From Pogostemon cablin (taxonomy: Eukaryota > Streptophyta > Magnoliopsida > Lamiales > Lamiaceae), in NCBI GenBank assembly GCA_023678885.1, contig CM042979.1:25410981-25474980 (forward strand): a DNA stretch of 64,000 nucleotides, given 5' to 3'. Made by a program: the position numbers and the translations under genes. Positions 1 through 12,119 of the stretch are shown here, piece after piece. Numbering within the stretch: position 1 is the first letter of the stretch; every line of letters begins with the position of its first letter. The notes below the pieces were generated by a model. That model saw only the letters and a list, made by a program, of their open reading frames with translations, made no database searches and was not told the DNA's origin.

Positions 1-290
1 CCATGATGGATCATTTTTCTTAAGAGGATCGTTTGTTGTAGGTGAATTGTGTTGGTTGTTGGGATTGTTAGGATAAATGGGAGGATGATGAGCACGTTGG
101 TTGTTGGGATAAATGGGAGGATGATGACCACAGTACGGGGCCTGATGGATCGTTTGTTGTTGTAAGTGAATTGTGTTGGTTGTTCAGATTGGGAACATAA
201 AAATGTTGGGTTCTCCACGTGCAAATGTTGATTGGCAAACATGTGGGTCGAATTGAAGTGAAGGAGAATGCAGAAGAGGAGAGGTAACTG
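1..290 (-). pseudogene. Broken last-exon copy of the type-B response-regulator gene
   Basis: Read on the minus strand this is a diverged copy of the final exon of the gene at 23404-25715. Shared peptide pieces include TSPLLHS, LQFDPH, NQHNSLTT and the HHPPIYPNNQ repeat. The match runs through the left edge of the window, so the 3' end is not visible. A frame change near position 184 separates the part ending in NIFMFPI from the part containing NQHNSLTTTNDPS. No receiver or GARP exon lies upstream at 290-690. I infer a partial duplication that is not functional. Confidence 0.7.
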
Positions 291-693
291 CTATGATCTC
301 AAATACTCTTCCAGTAGAGAAAGATATTGAAGGAGATAAGAGGGGAACTTTTGTGAAGATGGAAGATGGGAAGAATCGTTTGCAGAAGAGATGCAAACAT
401 GTCTGAAGGATACTTCTGGGAATCATTGAAATTGTAGGCCTGGCCATACAAATTGGTGGAGGAAATTGTCGGGACTTTTTGTAGTCAAGGTAAAAATATC
501 GGTAACTCAAATTTACGGATATATCGATAGAGACATCGATATCGATAAAAATTAAAAAAATCACTGAAACTTGAAAAAAAAGAGAAAATTAATTATTTAA
601 CTTTGCAATATATTTTAAATAATTTTAATATATAAATAAATTTTAAAATTTTAATAAAACTCGTAACATATGATAAGCAAATCAATCACAACA
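291..693. other. Unassigned spacer
   Basis: No gene recognised. An open frame on the minus strand here has no recognisable domain. Positions 490-560 are rich in ATCGATATCG-type words, which recur at 1460-1600 and 1875-1945, hinting at an old dispersed repeat that I could not delimit. Confidence 0.3.
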
Positions 694-1003
694 TACTCCC
701 TCCGTCCCATTCAAATAGTGTCTTTTTTCCATTTTGGTCGTCTCACCCAAAGGGCCCCCTTTCCTTTTTTAGACACGTGAGACCCACACCCCCTCTAATA
801 TAATTAAAATATGGGGCCCACACTCCCACTAATACAATTGCCCACTACACATTAAATAATAATAATCCTTAATCTACGTAAAAAAACAAAAGCTCTTCTT
901 ACATCTGGACGGAGAGAGTATTTAAATAGTCTAAAGTCTAAATCTTAATAAAACTCATAATATAGGGTAAGCAAATCAATTACAATATATTTAAATAGTC
1001 TAA
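648..1003. repeat. Direct duplication of about 60 bp, one copy filled by a MITE
   Basis: The text TTAATAAAACTC(G/A)TAA...AAGCAAATCAAT...TTTAAATAGTCTAAAGTC occurs once split by the MITE at 696-918 (648-695 plus 919-940) and once intact (about 944-1003). The intact copy serves as an empty-site reference. Confidence 0.7.
696..918. mobile_element. Stowaway-type MITE
   Basis: Starts CTCCCTCCGTCCC and ends with the inverted complement GGACGGAGAGAG, flanked on both sides by TA, the target duplication of Tc1/mariner-Stowaway elements. No coding capacity. It shares its internal text (TTTTGGTCGTCTCACCC near the left, CACTAATACAATTGCCCACT near the right) with the elements at 14990 and 16297. It sits in one member of a short direct duplication whose other member lacks it. 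Confidence 0.85.
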
Positions 1004-1610
1004 AGTCATACAATACATAATAACTAATACCAAAATGATAATCTATGATGCTCAAATGTAAACATATGATATTATCTTGATCTAAACAATATTAATATCA
1101 ACTCATCGAATTAGAAAAATTTTGAACATAATTCTGAATGTGTCAGTAGTATTGTTATGTACCAATAAAATACTCCCTCTATACCGATCCAATTGAATAT
1201 ACTAAAATAATTATATTTTTAATCAGTGTATACTATCACACTGTGTACATGAAAGGAAACTCCTCATGTACTTAATAGTAATAATTTTAATGAAAATGAT
1301 AATAAGTGATAATTAATTAAATAAAATAAAACAGTTTTAATAATTTCATGCAAGTGTTGCTCTATTTTTTTAAAAAAATTAATCAAATTAATGAAAAAAA
1401 TTTGTATTTAGTTGGTAACAGTAAAATAAAAAATAATTATTTTTTTTTTTAAAATATAGATAATTTTTTGATATTTTCGATATATCCTCGATATTTTAGC
1501 GATATTTCCTCGATATATCTTGACATCTGAAAAAATTTGAACTGTAGCTAACCGATATCGTTATTGTTACCGACATTTTTGGATATATCCTCGACATCAG
1601 AAAAGATATA
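1004..1610. other. AT-rich spacer
   Basis: No gene seen. Position 1171 begins a decayed CTCCCTCTATACC-like end that could be half of another Stowaway element without a clear partner. ATCGATAT-rich text at 1460-1600. Confidence 0.3.
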
Positions 1611-1862
1611 CTCTCTCCATCCCATTTCAATCTTTAAATATTTCTATTTTGGGCGTCTTATTTCAATCTTTACATTTTCCTTTTTGATAAATGGGACCCA
1701 CACAAATTAATTATTTTTTTCCATGGACCCACACATCACACTAATACACCTACCCACTTTACATTAAAATATTATTTCTCTCACCTGACTACACATTAAA
1801 ATACAACATTCATTAATCTACGTGCAAAAGACAAACATAAATTTGAAATGGGACGGAGGGAG
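1611..1862. mobile_element. Stowaway-type MITE
   Basis: Left end CTCTCTCCATCCCATTTC, right end GAAATGGGACGGAGGGAG, an inverted pair, flanked by TA at 1609-1610 and 1863-1864. Internal text is of the same type as the other Stowaway copies (GGGACCCACAC, CACTAATACACCTACCCAC). Confidence 0.8.
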
Positions 1863-2626
1863 TATCTTTTTTTTCAATATCGATATCGGTACTCTCCAAA
1901 TGCGGATATATCATGGAAATATCGTGGATATTTTTGAAAAATTTAAACCTTGTTTGTAGCCCAATTATCTCATTTCTTAGTATTTTCAATTAATCACTCT
2001 AGCGAGTGGATTTTACACTATGACCCAAGTGGTCCCCTATTTGCTACAATTAAAATTGTCACATCTAGTAGAAGAGATATCAAAAAATAATTAACAAATT
2101 CTCTCTCTTACATTCTTTCCTCTTCAACAATCTTTTATCTTCTCCAATAATTTTACTATTATATTCAACAAAACCCACAAAACATTACATTTCTCAAAGA
2201 ACACATAAAATTTAGTATCTCAGAGCAAGATCTTGGCAATGACAGAACATACAAGATTAAAAAACTTACAAGATTCTCAAAAAAATTTAAAACAATTAAT
2301 CCAAATTGGAATTATGAAGTGGGAAGACAGGGGAGGAGCTAGACGAATTTTTTAGGGGGGCTAATCATATTCAAACATTAAATAATATCCTTTTAGTTTT
2401 TTTTACATGCACACTTTTTTTATCTGTCCCAAAATAATTTGCATGTGCTAAAAATCATAATAACAATAATACTAACATTCTTATAATAATACAAAAAATG
2501 TCATCACATTTTCGCACTTATTTGATCAACTCATACATTTTATTGTATTAAATTATCTTAAATATCTCACTTCTCCCTTACATAATCATCCCAAAAACTC
2601 ATTTTTCTTAAATTATACATATATAT
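1863..2626. other. AT-rich spacer
   Basis: No convincing gene. Short GGGGGGCTA text near 2355 resembles the AGGGGGGCTAGAGCCCCC palindrome at 10989 on the far side of the Copia element. Confidence 0.3.
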
Positions 2627-3040
2627 TGTAAATAATAAGTAATATTATTTATATTTCATATATAAATAAATATATATATATATTAAATATTTTTCACATA
2701 TGATAGAGTATGGATAAAGTAGAGAGACGGAGTTAAGAGATAATTTTTTGAACTCCTATCTTTTGGGGATATATGATACTACACTAAGAGTTATCATGAC
2801 GATGCATTACAGAACTCAGAACGCTGAGAAGGCGCTCTTTCTCTGAGTTTTCTCTCCTGCATTCACACAAATTCTAGTTCTTTATATTCTCTAATTAATA
2901 CCATATCGTGAATTATAATATACAAATTCATGTTGTAAGATATGACCCAGAGATCACAGTTGCAACATAAATTCCACAGAGAGAGGTTGGTGTGATTTCT
3001 CTCTTTGCATGTTTAGAATTTATGCTTTATTTTTTCAACA
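2627..3040 (+). repeat. 5' LTR of the Copia element
   Basis: Begins TG and ends CA. It aligns with 10225-10672 over most of its length, for example CTTTTGGGGATATATGATAC and CATTACAGAACTCAGAAC. Confidence 0.88.
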
Positions 3041-3041
3041 T

Positions 3042-3056
3042 TGGTATAAGAGCCAA
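3042..3056 (+). other. Primer binding site, initiator tRNA-Met type
   Basis: TGGTATAAGAGCCAA lies immediately after the 5' LTR. It differs at one base from the usual plant Copia PBS TGGTATCAGAGC. Confidence 0.8.
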
Positions 3057-5120
3057 TGATTGGTACTCCGTATGTTTTCTGGAATAAAAATTTATATTTT
3101 ATGTTTTCTACTTTTATGTTAAATTTACTCATACATAATTCATGATTTAGAATAGTATGATTGTTGATTTATGTAATATTGACTGATCATACATATGAGC
3201 TAAAGGCAGAATATGTTATGTCCAGTGGCTATTCCATGTATATGATGATTTTTTAACTTCCAAACTCTTCTTGGGTTCTTTTTCGTTAGTTTTTTGTACA
3301 TAGGATGCATGTTTTTATTACTCCACTGGATAGGTCTTGTCGATACGAGTCCAACAAGTATTTTTGTGCATTTTTTGCCTTCTAAAACTTTAGTTATGAT
3401 TTTTTAAGTTTTTTTTCGAATTGGGCCAAATCTGCAAAGTTTCAGAGAATTGGGTGGTCTGTTTTTTAAAATTGGATAAAGTTTAGCGACTTTTCTCAAT
3501 TAAACTAAACTTTATCTCTGAATGGGTCGTGCACGATTTTTGAGGTTTGATCGGGTCAAATTAGGATCAAACCGAGTCAGACTAGACCAGACCGGACCGA
3601 ATCGACGCGAACCAGACCGGAGCAGAGTCGAACTGGACTAGGTAAGGGCCAATCGGAGGTCAAACGTCCGACGATGGTACATGACGTCCATGCGCCAGTG
3701 GCTGGTGACTCTGGCGGTGGCGCATGATGTCTACGCACCAGCGACAGGTGACTCCGGTGGTGGCACGTGAGGTTCACGTGTCGGCTGACAGCTTACTGGC
3801 AGCAGCATTTGGCGGTATTTTTCGGCGAGTGTCTAAGGTATTTCAACGTAACTCGGCATGTGGAATCTAATGGCGATGTTTCTGAGAGCATTTCACGTCA
3901 TCTTTAGTATGTATTTATTGTATTACTTCATTTTGTAACATATTTATTGAATACGAACCTATGTGATGGCTATTTGGTTGCATTTTTACTTATTATGCAC
4001 CTTAGTATGTCATTTAATTCTAAATTCATGGTTCTTTGTGATGTTACAATTGTTCAAACTCATGTAGCTTATGAAAGTGAGAGCCAAAGTGAGTTGGACT
4101 CATTCACTTGTGAATATGCACATTGCATCTTGGAAATTTATTTCCATATGTATTAAATGGAGAGGAAATTCATATGATATAGTTTGACTAACACTGGTGT
4201 ATTTTATTTTGGTTGCTCATTTTCTCAGAGGCATGTCAGGGCGGAGAACAGTTTCAGAGGAAGACATCAGGTCAAAAGATTAAGTCCTCCATGAATTTTT
4301 GAATTATAAAATGAAGCCAACACATAATATTAAGGACCATGCATGGGATTTGTTTGAACTCTACAACCAATTATTGCGTTTAATTTATAGCAAATTGATT
4401 CCACAAAGTCTGTATTCAAATTACTAGTCCTCAGACCTGGACTAACACTTTGCCTCCCTACTTATAAAAGGATTTTTAGGCTAAGTGGGAGACTTACGAA
4501 GTAAAATCTAATGGTTGTCAAATTATGCATGGTTTGGTCATTGCTTCTGTAACAGAAGATAGGATAGTCACTAAGATTAGCTTGCTTAAGGATGGGAAGG
4601 ATTCGACGTTCTAATTTTCTGAGACTAAGTGGTCGAGAAAAGCGTCAGATAAAGAATCCTCATATAGATCCTCTAGGGCAAGCTGTCTATAATGTGCAGA
4701 GTACTAAAGAATTCAATTATGAACGTTATTGGAAATCTAGCTATAAATTAGGAAGATCAATCCGAAGATTTTCTTAATTCATTTCCATTATATTTTCTAA
4801 TTGGAAACTCAAGGAGTTCATTAGAATTTTATGTTTATGATTAGTCAGACTTGGTTGTTTTGTTATTATGGATGGTTGTTTATGTTCTATTTATAAGTGG
4901 TTGTTCAACGTTATTTTTGTTAAATTACTTGAACTCTAATGTGTTCTTACGTTTTGAAGTAAAAATCTAGTATTATAACACATGATGAGATTGATGATTA
5001 GTAGTCTCCGAGCTATTTTTTGAGATTAAGTCTTGTGTTATTTATTGTAATGTCTTTGTTTAGCTTAACTTAAAATTTAATAATACATTGTTACATATTG
5101 AATCACGTTTATCTCTATCA
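3057..5120 (+). other. Long untranslated leader of the Copia element
   Basis: About 2 kb separates the PBS from gag, much longer than usual. A GC-richer block at 3540-3860 contains repeated ACCGGAC/GACCAGACC words. Small open frames (3947-4156, 4592-4777) have no recognisable domain. The extra length may be an older insertion or captured sequence; I could not find its borders. Confidence 0.5.
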
Positions 5121-5125
5121 AAGAC

Positions 5126-5980
5126 CATTGCATCAAAATCTATAGTCGCTGAATTGAACAGAGGTGAGAATCTAAATGGTGACAATTATGACACATGACA
5201 TCATAAAATTTGGTACATATTGGATGAACGAGATGCATTAGATAGTATAAACCAAGTCATGACCAATCCAGACACGGAAATTAGAAACCAAGCGTGGCGT
5301 GACCAAGAAGCGTACCAGGCATGGAAAAAGATGAATTCTATTGCACAAGGTATTCTTGTAAGCTCAGTAATCGATGCGATGATCCATGAATGTGAGCAAA
5401 ATTACACTGCGCATGATATCTGGGTGTATCTATGCAAAAATTATGGTGGTAAATCGGTTACAAAACTTAGGCAGTTGACCATTAAGTTCGACACTTACAA
5501 AAGAAAACCTGATCATAACATTAGACAATATCTCAGGGTGATATCTAATATGATTATCGAACTTAAGACTGCTGGTCATATACTCTCTGATGAACAACAA
5601 ATTCAAGCCCTGATCCGCTCTTTACCTGATCGTTGGGAACATCTCAAAGTTAACTTAACTCATAATGAAAGCATTAAAACTTTCAATGATGCTGCTCGTC
5701 ATGTTGAGCTGGAAGATGAGAGGCTTGGAGCCTCAAAGCCTTCTTTTGGGGCCTTCTATACTGGTTCTACTTCCAAGGGAGCCTTGGACTTCAAAAGGGA
5801 ATAGAATTGGAAGAAGAAAAAGAAGGGATGACGGTCTAATGGTGGTAAGCCTGACAATAATCCAACAATAAAAATGGATGAACAGAAAAAGAAAAAGAAA
5901 CGTGACAAAATGAATAAGATGGATAAACGCAAAATGCCATGTTACAATTGTAGTAGGCTTGGTCACTATGCGCGTGAATG
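5126..5980 (+). pseudogene. Copia gag (UBN2-type domain plus zinc knuckle), broken
   Basis: Structural capsid protein of a Ty1-like element. The frame starting around 5126 reads SKSIVAELNRGENLNGDNYD, then a TGA replaces an expected Trp (near 5196) before HHKIWYILDERDAL. The main open stretch is 5220-5804 (194 residues). After a stop and a frame change, a CCHC knuckle (CYNCSRLGHYARECP, 5940-5984) is encoded. Typical motifs include KLRQLTIKFDTYK and LIRSLPDRWEHLK. No intact start codon is seen. Confidence 0.85.
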
Positions 5981-6079
5981 CCCTGAGCCCATGAGGGACA
6001 AGGTAGATTCGTCTTATTCTATTTTGTGTGAAACTAATGTCTCAAGTACTGTCTTGCTAATTGATTGTTATCCTTTGTG

Positions 6080-6600
6080 AATTATAGACTCAGGAGCAAC
6101 AGACCACATGATGATAGACATGGGAGCTTTTGTAGATTTCTGTCGTATTCCAAAGGGGACTAGGTGGATATATGAAAAAATGCTCTGGTTGAAGTCAAAG
6201 GACTTGAGACTTGCAAACTGGACCTTGACAATGGTCAGGCCTTTATTCTACATGATGTTCTTTATGCTCATGAGATCACGCAGAATATAATTTTTGTTTC
6301 AGTTCTACTTAATTTTGGTTATGAAGTATTATTTACTAAAGACACTATGGTAATTAGCATTAATGATATTTTTTATGCATTTGGACATATGACTAATGTT
6401 TTTATGGTTTTAAATTGTAATAGAATGACTTTTAGTTATTATGATGATTATTCATATTTGCAAAATGCTTGTTCTTCTAGTAATGCTAATGTGAATAATG
6501 ATGTTTGGCATTCTAGATTAGGTCATATTGGGCAAGATAGGATGAATAGACTTGTAAAAGAATGATTGTTGAGTCTTTCTTCCAAAGTTGAATTATCCAA
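6080..6600 (+). pseudogene. Copia protease and GAG-pre-integrase segment, broken
   Basis: The aspartic protease signature IDSGATDHM lies near 6085-6111, preceded by a TGA where Trp is usual. After several frame breaks the pre-integrase motif VWHSRLGHIGQDRMNRL appears at about 6505-6556, ending in a stop at 6563. Catalytic Asp-Ser-Gly is preserved but the frame is not. Confidence 0.8.
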
Positions 6601-7165
6601 ATGCGAATACTGTCTTACCGGCAAAATTACTTGAAAATCTTTTGGTAAAGCTATTAGAATTGAATCTCCATTAGAAGTAATACATTCCGATATATGTGGT
6701 ACTTTAAATGTTAGATTACGACATAGTGCTTACTATTTCATTACGTTCATTGATGATTATTCATGTTTTGGATATGCCTACTTAAAATCTCATACGCTTG
6801 GAGCATTGGATTGTTTTAGACAATTCTTAAGTGAAGTTGAATATAAAAAAGACAAATCTATCAAAGTTTTAAGAACTGATAGAGGACGTGAATATCTATC
6901 ATAACAATACAAGGAATTTTTTAATGAAAAGGGCATAATCCAACAATTAATCGTTCCTTATAGACCTCAACAAAATGGTGTTGCTGAAAGAAGGAATAGA
7001 ACTTTGTTGAAGATGGTTAGATCCATGATGGCACAAGCTAATCTACCGATATCTTTTTGGGGAGATGCATTACTTACATCAATTTATGTGCTTAATCGCG
7101 TGCCCTCCAAGTCAGTTGCTTCGACTTCATATGAGCTTTGGACGAGTAAAAACCTTACTTAAGTA
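6600..7165 (+). pseudogene. Copia integrase core, broken
   Basis: Fragments in order are KCEYCLTGK (zinc-binding remnant), HSDICG (first Asp), ITFIDDYS, VLRTDRGREYLS (second Asp), and PYRPQQNGVAERRNRTLLKM (catalytic Glu). The D-D-E residues are all still encoded, but TGA and TAA stops interrupt the frame at about 6631 and 6901. Confidence 0.85.
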
Positions 7166-7224
7166 ACCTTAGAGCTTGGGGATTAGCAACTTATGTACAT
7201 GATTCATCAAGTCAGTATGGAAAG

Positions 7225-8500
7225 TTGGGTCCTAGAGGCAAAAGGTGTATCTTCATAAGATACTGTGAACATTCTAAGGGTTACGTATTCATAGGAGATC
7301 AGGATGAGAACTTAATTGATACAGAATCACGTAATTCTTATTTTCTGGAAACTGAATATCCTAGTAGTGAGGGCATCAGGGATGCTGAACCTATTTTCGA
7401 GGTAGAAGAAAACCAATACTTGCAAGATCCAAGTGGGTGTATTTTAGTTGATGGTATGGGTCTTAATAGATATTTTTTGATTGACGATCAGGCGATTCCA
7501 AATAAGAGCATTTTGTCTATAGAAGACCACCAACAGCTATCTCGAAAAAGTTCTAGGAAACATATGCCCAAAAGGCATTATAATATTGAAGGACATGCCT
7601 TCTTTGTTTCACAAAAAAATGGAAATGTTACTCCTGTCGATGAGGAAGAGCATATAAATATAAAAAAAAAACTCTGACTTGTCTAGCAAAGGAGAAATGG
7701 ATGAAAGCAATGAAAGAGAAGATGGAGTCTACAAAGTCAAATAAAGTCTGGGAAATTGTAGAACATCCGAAGGAACGAAAGACAATTGGGAATAAATAGA
7801 TTCTCAAAACCAAAAGAAAGACTGAAGGCTCAATAGAGAGGTATAAAGCTCACCTGGTGGCTGAAGGTATACTAAACAAGAAGGTATATACTATGAAGAA
7901 ACTTTTTCACCTGTAGTGAGGTTTGTCTCCATTCGTCTACTGTTGGCTAGAGTGGCTACCATGGATTTAGAATTACACCAAATGGACGTTAAGACTGCAT
8001 CTCACAATGGAGAATCAAAAGAAGAAATCTACATGCAACAGCCTGTAAGATTTATTCTTCGAGGTCAAAAGAATAAAGTTTGTAGATTGAAGAAGTCGAT
8101 GTACGGACTCAAACAATCTTCTAGACATTGGTATTTGAGATTTCACACTACGATCATCTTATATAATTTCGTTATGATAAACTAAGACCACTGTGTTTAT
8201 GTTAAATGGTCCAATGGTTGTTTGTGATTCTATCCTTGTATGTGGATGACATACTACTAACTGAAAATAGCAAAGAGTATCTTGAAACCATAAAAAGATA
8301 GTTATCTTCGAATTTCAAAATGATGATATGGTTGAAACATAATACATACTTGGTGTGAAGATTCATAGGGATCGTTCAAAAAATTATTAGTTTTTCTAAA
8401 GAGACTTACATCAAAAAACTTTTAGAACAGTTCAAGATGGACACCTGCAAACCTACAGATACTTCCATTGCGAAAGACGAATCATTGAGTTAGCAAATGT
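7225..8500 (+). pseudogene. Copia linker and reverse transcriptase, broken
   Basis: The stretch 7225-7677 is the integrase-RT linker (GPRGKRCIFIRYCEHSKGYVF). RT motifs follow: KWMKAMKEKME, EETFSPVVRFVSIRLLLA (7895-7950), MDVKTAS, VCRLKKSMYGLKQSSRHWY (8080-8133) and the catalytic LYVDDILL (YVDD at 8239-8250). Several stops and frame changes separate the pieces. Confidence 0.85.
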
Positions 8501-9163
8501 GTCCCAAGACTCAAGGTGAAAAGAATGAAATGACCAGAGTACCATATACCAATGCGATTGGAAGTCTTATGTACGCAATGTTGTGTATAAGACCAGACAT
8601 TTGTTATGTCATTGGTCTGGTAAGCAGGTATCAATCCAATCCAGGAAAGAAGCATTGGATGGTTGTGAAAATTTTTTTTCAGAAACTTGAAAGGGACTGT
8701 AGATTATTTTCTCTATTATCAAGGGAATAACAGTACACTGAATGGGTATACAGACACAAACTAGAGTGTTGATTTAGATGAATGTAAATCAAATTCTGGT
8801 TATATCTTCTTACTAAAAAATAGAACAATCTCATGGTGTAGCAAGAAATGGACTTGCATAGCACTGTCCACTATGGAAGCTGAGTTTGTGGCATGTGTGT
8901 CTGCAGTTCAAGAGACAATTTAGTTGAGAAGATTCATGAAATATTTGGAGGTCTTAAACACTCCAGTGGGAGCTGTTTCAATTAATTGTGATAATCAAGC
9001 AGCTATTGCTTACACAAAAGACCCCAAATATTATGAAAAAAACAAATACATTGACACGAAGTTCAACTTTGTTAGAGATATAGTAGACAAGAAGAAAGTG
9101 ATTCTTAGTTATATTTCTACTCGTTTGATGTTAGGAGATCCATTTACCAAACCAATTTCTTGA
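8497..9163 (+). pseudogene. Copia RT C-terminus and RNase H, broken
   Basis: Motifs: RVPYTNAIGSLMYAML (8531-8580), RPDICYVIGLVSRY, then SGYIFLLKNRTISW, LSTMEAEFVACVSA (RNase H Glu region), DNQAAIAYTKDP and KYIDTKFNFVRDIV. The end, LGDPFTKPIS, matches the usual Copia polyprotein C-terminus, followed by TGA at 9161. In-frame stops lie between 8728 and 8924. Confidence 0.85.
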
Positions 9164-9260
9164 GATGTATATATAAGACATGTAAAAGGATTGGGTTTGT
9201 GAAGAATTTAAAACGATGTATTGAATATGTTTGTGTATGTTAATGAAATAGTTAATGGTT

Positions 9261-9326
<66 letters not shown>

Positions 9327-10224
9327 ATAAATTATATGTGATGATTTATATATAATAGTATGTCGATAAATTATGATTGGTTCTCTCATACTAGCAATCG
9401 CTTCTGGCTAAGTGGGAGTTCAAAAATGAGATTACGATAATTAATGTAATTGGGATAGATTTCGTTATGAATCTAATCTAACTTGTTGTAAAGCTACATC
9501 AACGGAAATACTATACGTTGGAGGGAGGATATTCGGGTTAAGTGTATAGGATATACTTGATTTTTGATTTATACGATGTCTAAATTAAATGAAATATGAC
9601 ATAACTTTCTTAAAAGGAAGTTAAAGACATTGGGACATGTATTTAAAGAAAACGACATGTGCTAAGTTGACCCTAACAGGATTGAGAAAATTATTCCTAT
9701 TTTTTCAAAAGTAAGAATCCTTATTTATTTTTACCCTTATGACTTTCTACTATATTCTAAGTCTTCACTTTAATGTTGCTACTTTAGTATGTTACCAAAA
9801 GAGCTATGGTTAATAATGGCAATGCGGTGCATGTCTAGGAAAGCAGCTACAGTGGGAGACTATAGATACTTAGTGAGATGGGAAGAATGTTTTAATTTAA
9901 CATATTCTATTGTGATTCATTGACTAGTTAATCAAGCAAGGTCTTGATTATGAATACACAGTTTACAAAAAGATTGAATATGATCTGATAAATTCAGTGA
10001 TTGAAGAGAGATATGTTAACCTATGTTAAATGTTCAAGAGTTCTGGGTTATAATGAGCTTGTTGAGTATCTTTGATAAATTGGTTGAGTTGCTATATATC
10101 TCTTATAAGTGTATAGCAATAAAAACTCATATCTCATGGTCACATGATGTATTAATCTGAACAAGAATATGATTCATGAAGAAAATAGGCCAGGAGAATT
10201 TTGACTTCATATGTGAGTGGGAGA
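9164..10224 (+). other. 3' untranslated part of the Copia element with a TA microsatellite
   Basis: A (TA)n run spans about 9264-9324. The rest is non-coding, ending in the polypurine tract GAGTGGGAGA at 10215-10224. Confidence 0.6.
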
Positions 10225-10672
10225 TGTAAATAATAATTAATATTATTATATTTAATATATAAATATATATTAAATATTTTCCACATATGATAGAGTGTGG
10301 TTAATGCAGAGAGAGTGGCTTAAGAGACAGTTTTTTTAACTCTTATCTTTTGGGGATATATGATACCGCACGAGCAGTTATCGTGACGACGCATTACAGA
10401 ACTCAGAACACTGATATAACGCTCTCTCTCTGAGTCTTCTCTTCCGCATTCACACAAATTTCAGTTCTTCATATTCTCTAATTAATAGCATATTGTGAAT
10501 TATAATCTACAACCTCGTATTGTAAGATTTGAGATCACAGTTCATTCGTGAGAACTAATTGGTTCGTAGACGATCCTGTCTTTCATTTTCGCTTTAACAT
10601 AAATTCTACGGAGAGAGATTGGCGTGATTACTATCTTTACATGTTTAGAGTTTATGCTTTATTTTTCCAACA
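10225..10672 (+). repeat. 3' LTR of the Copia element
   Basis: Begins TGTAAATAATAA after the purine tract and ends CCAACA, followed by TATAT. It carries an insertion relative to the 5' LTR around 10540-10600. Confidence 0.88.
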
Positions 10673-10677
10673 TATAT

Positions 10678-12117
10678 TTATGGGATGGATGGAGTACAAA
10701 AGAGTGTAATATAAATATATTACTTGCTAGCATTAAGAATTTAGAAGTATTTCAAACAATTTTCAATATCCATAACTAAGAAAAGTGAAAAACAAGTCTT
10801 TTTTTTATTGATTCAAATGAAATGTTATAAAGTTTGTGGTAAAAGTAGCAATTATTTATTCATTAATGTAAAACCAAATTGTTTATAAGAATAATTAGAA
10901 GTTTAGATAACTTAAAATCAATATTACAAAGAATAACCATTAAAAATTAATAGACCATGCATATATATACTAAGGGTGTTTATGAAGTTAGGGGGGCTAG
11001 AGCCCCCTCATCCTTACACAAGGATACGCTACTGCGGGAAGCTACTGAAGCAAAAATTAATGATCAGTTAGGCGGCGTCACAGATAAATTAGAGTATTTT
11101 ACTCGCACTTTAACAATAGTGCACTTTCAATTGTTAATCATGGGGAAAAACAAAGGTTTAAGTAGCAATGAGTCGAATATTAGAGACCCTAATGTAAAAT
11201 ACTTATAATTAATATAAATTTGAATGCAAAAGACAAAACTCATGTAATCATTTTAGTTTTATTTATAAATAAACTAGAACATTTTTCTTATATTCGGTAC
11301 ACAAAATATTCTATTATATGCATCAATAATTATAATTTTAAAGTAAAAAATTACTTAAAATTAAAATTTAATAAATGAAAAAAATGAATTTCACAATATT
11401 CATAAAAATATACTCACCTCTTTTTTATATACTCACTCATAAAAATTTAATTTTATTTATTTATTTTGAGAGATGTTAGTATGTAGCTGTGTGAATGGTT
11501 CATCTTTTTTGGGAGTTTGTTCTTTAGAACATAGAGTGTTACTCTTTCAACATAGACTTATTTTATTTGGAAGAGTATATTAACAATACTAATATTACTC
11601 TTTATACAAAAGAGTAAATTTTCTAACAAAAAATCCTCCATTGTACTAAAAAGTAAATCGATTTATCCTAATTTTTGTGTTTTATTTATTTTTGAGGTAA
11701 TTTAGTATTTTTGTGTAATAAGTTAAAACTAAAAATATATTACGTATGTTAAAATTTTCATGTGTAAATACTAGAATTTTAATTTAAAATACTAATCAAT
11801 TATTAAAAAATTTATTTAATAAATTAATTTTATTACAGATCAAATAAATAAATAAGAATGATTAAGAAAACACGAATAACCCCAATAATTAAGTAGTATT
11901 GTCAACTGAATAAATATGAGAACATGGCATGATAATTGATAAGAGATAATATGGAGAGATATGATAATTGATAAGACATGATATAGAGATAAATTAGGTG
12001 ATGTGGCGGTAAAAAGAAAAATTATGAAACCTATTATTATAGGTAAAAATTTGAGTAATAGATGATCAGGGTCACCTAAGTAATCCACTTACTTTTTTAT
12101 TAATTAGATTTACTACT
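10678..12117. other. AT-rich spacer, no recognised gene
   Basis: An 83-codon open frame (10957-11208) has no recognisable domain and begins inside a palindrome near 10989 (GGGGGGCTAGAGCCCCC). Nothing else is supportable. Confidence 0.35.
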
Positions 12118-12119
12118 TT

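Larger units (their letters stand above)
2627..10672 (+). mobile_element. Degenerate Copia (Ty1-like) LTR retrotransposon, LTR to LTR
   Basis: Two related terminal repeats (2627-3040 and 10225-10672) begin TGTAAATAATAA and end CAACA. They are flanked by TATAT on both sides (2622-2626 and 10673-10677), the 5-bp target duplication expected, though the word is low complexity. A PBS for initiator tRNA-Met follows the 5' LTR and a purine tract (GAGTGGGAGA) precedes the 3' LTR. Gag, protease, integrase, RT and RNase H occur in Copia order but all are broken by stops. The LTRs have clearly diverged, with an extra block in the 3' copy (about 10540-10600), so the insertion is old. Confidence 0.9.

Noticed and set aside
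3577..3777. Minus-strand 66-codon frame
   Set aside because: No recognisable domain, lies in the Copia leader in a repetitive GACC-rich block.
11840..12088. 82-codon minus-strand hydrophobic frame
   Set aside because: Biased AT-rich composition and internal near-repeats (GATAATTGATAAGA); no family recognised.
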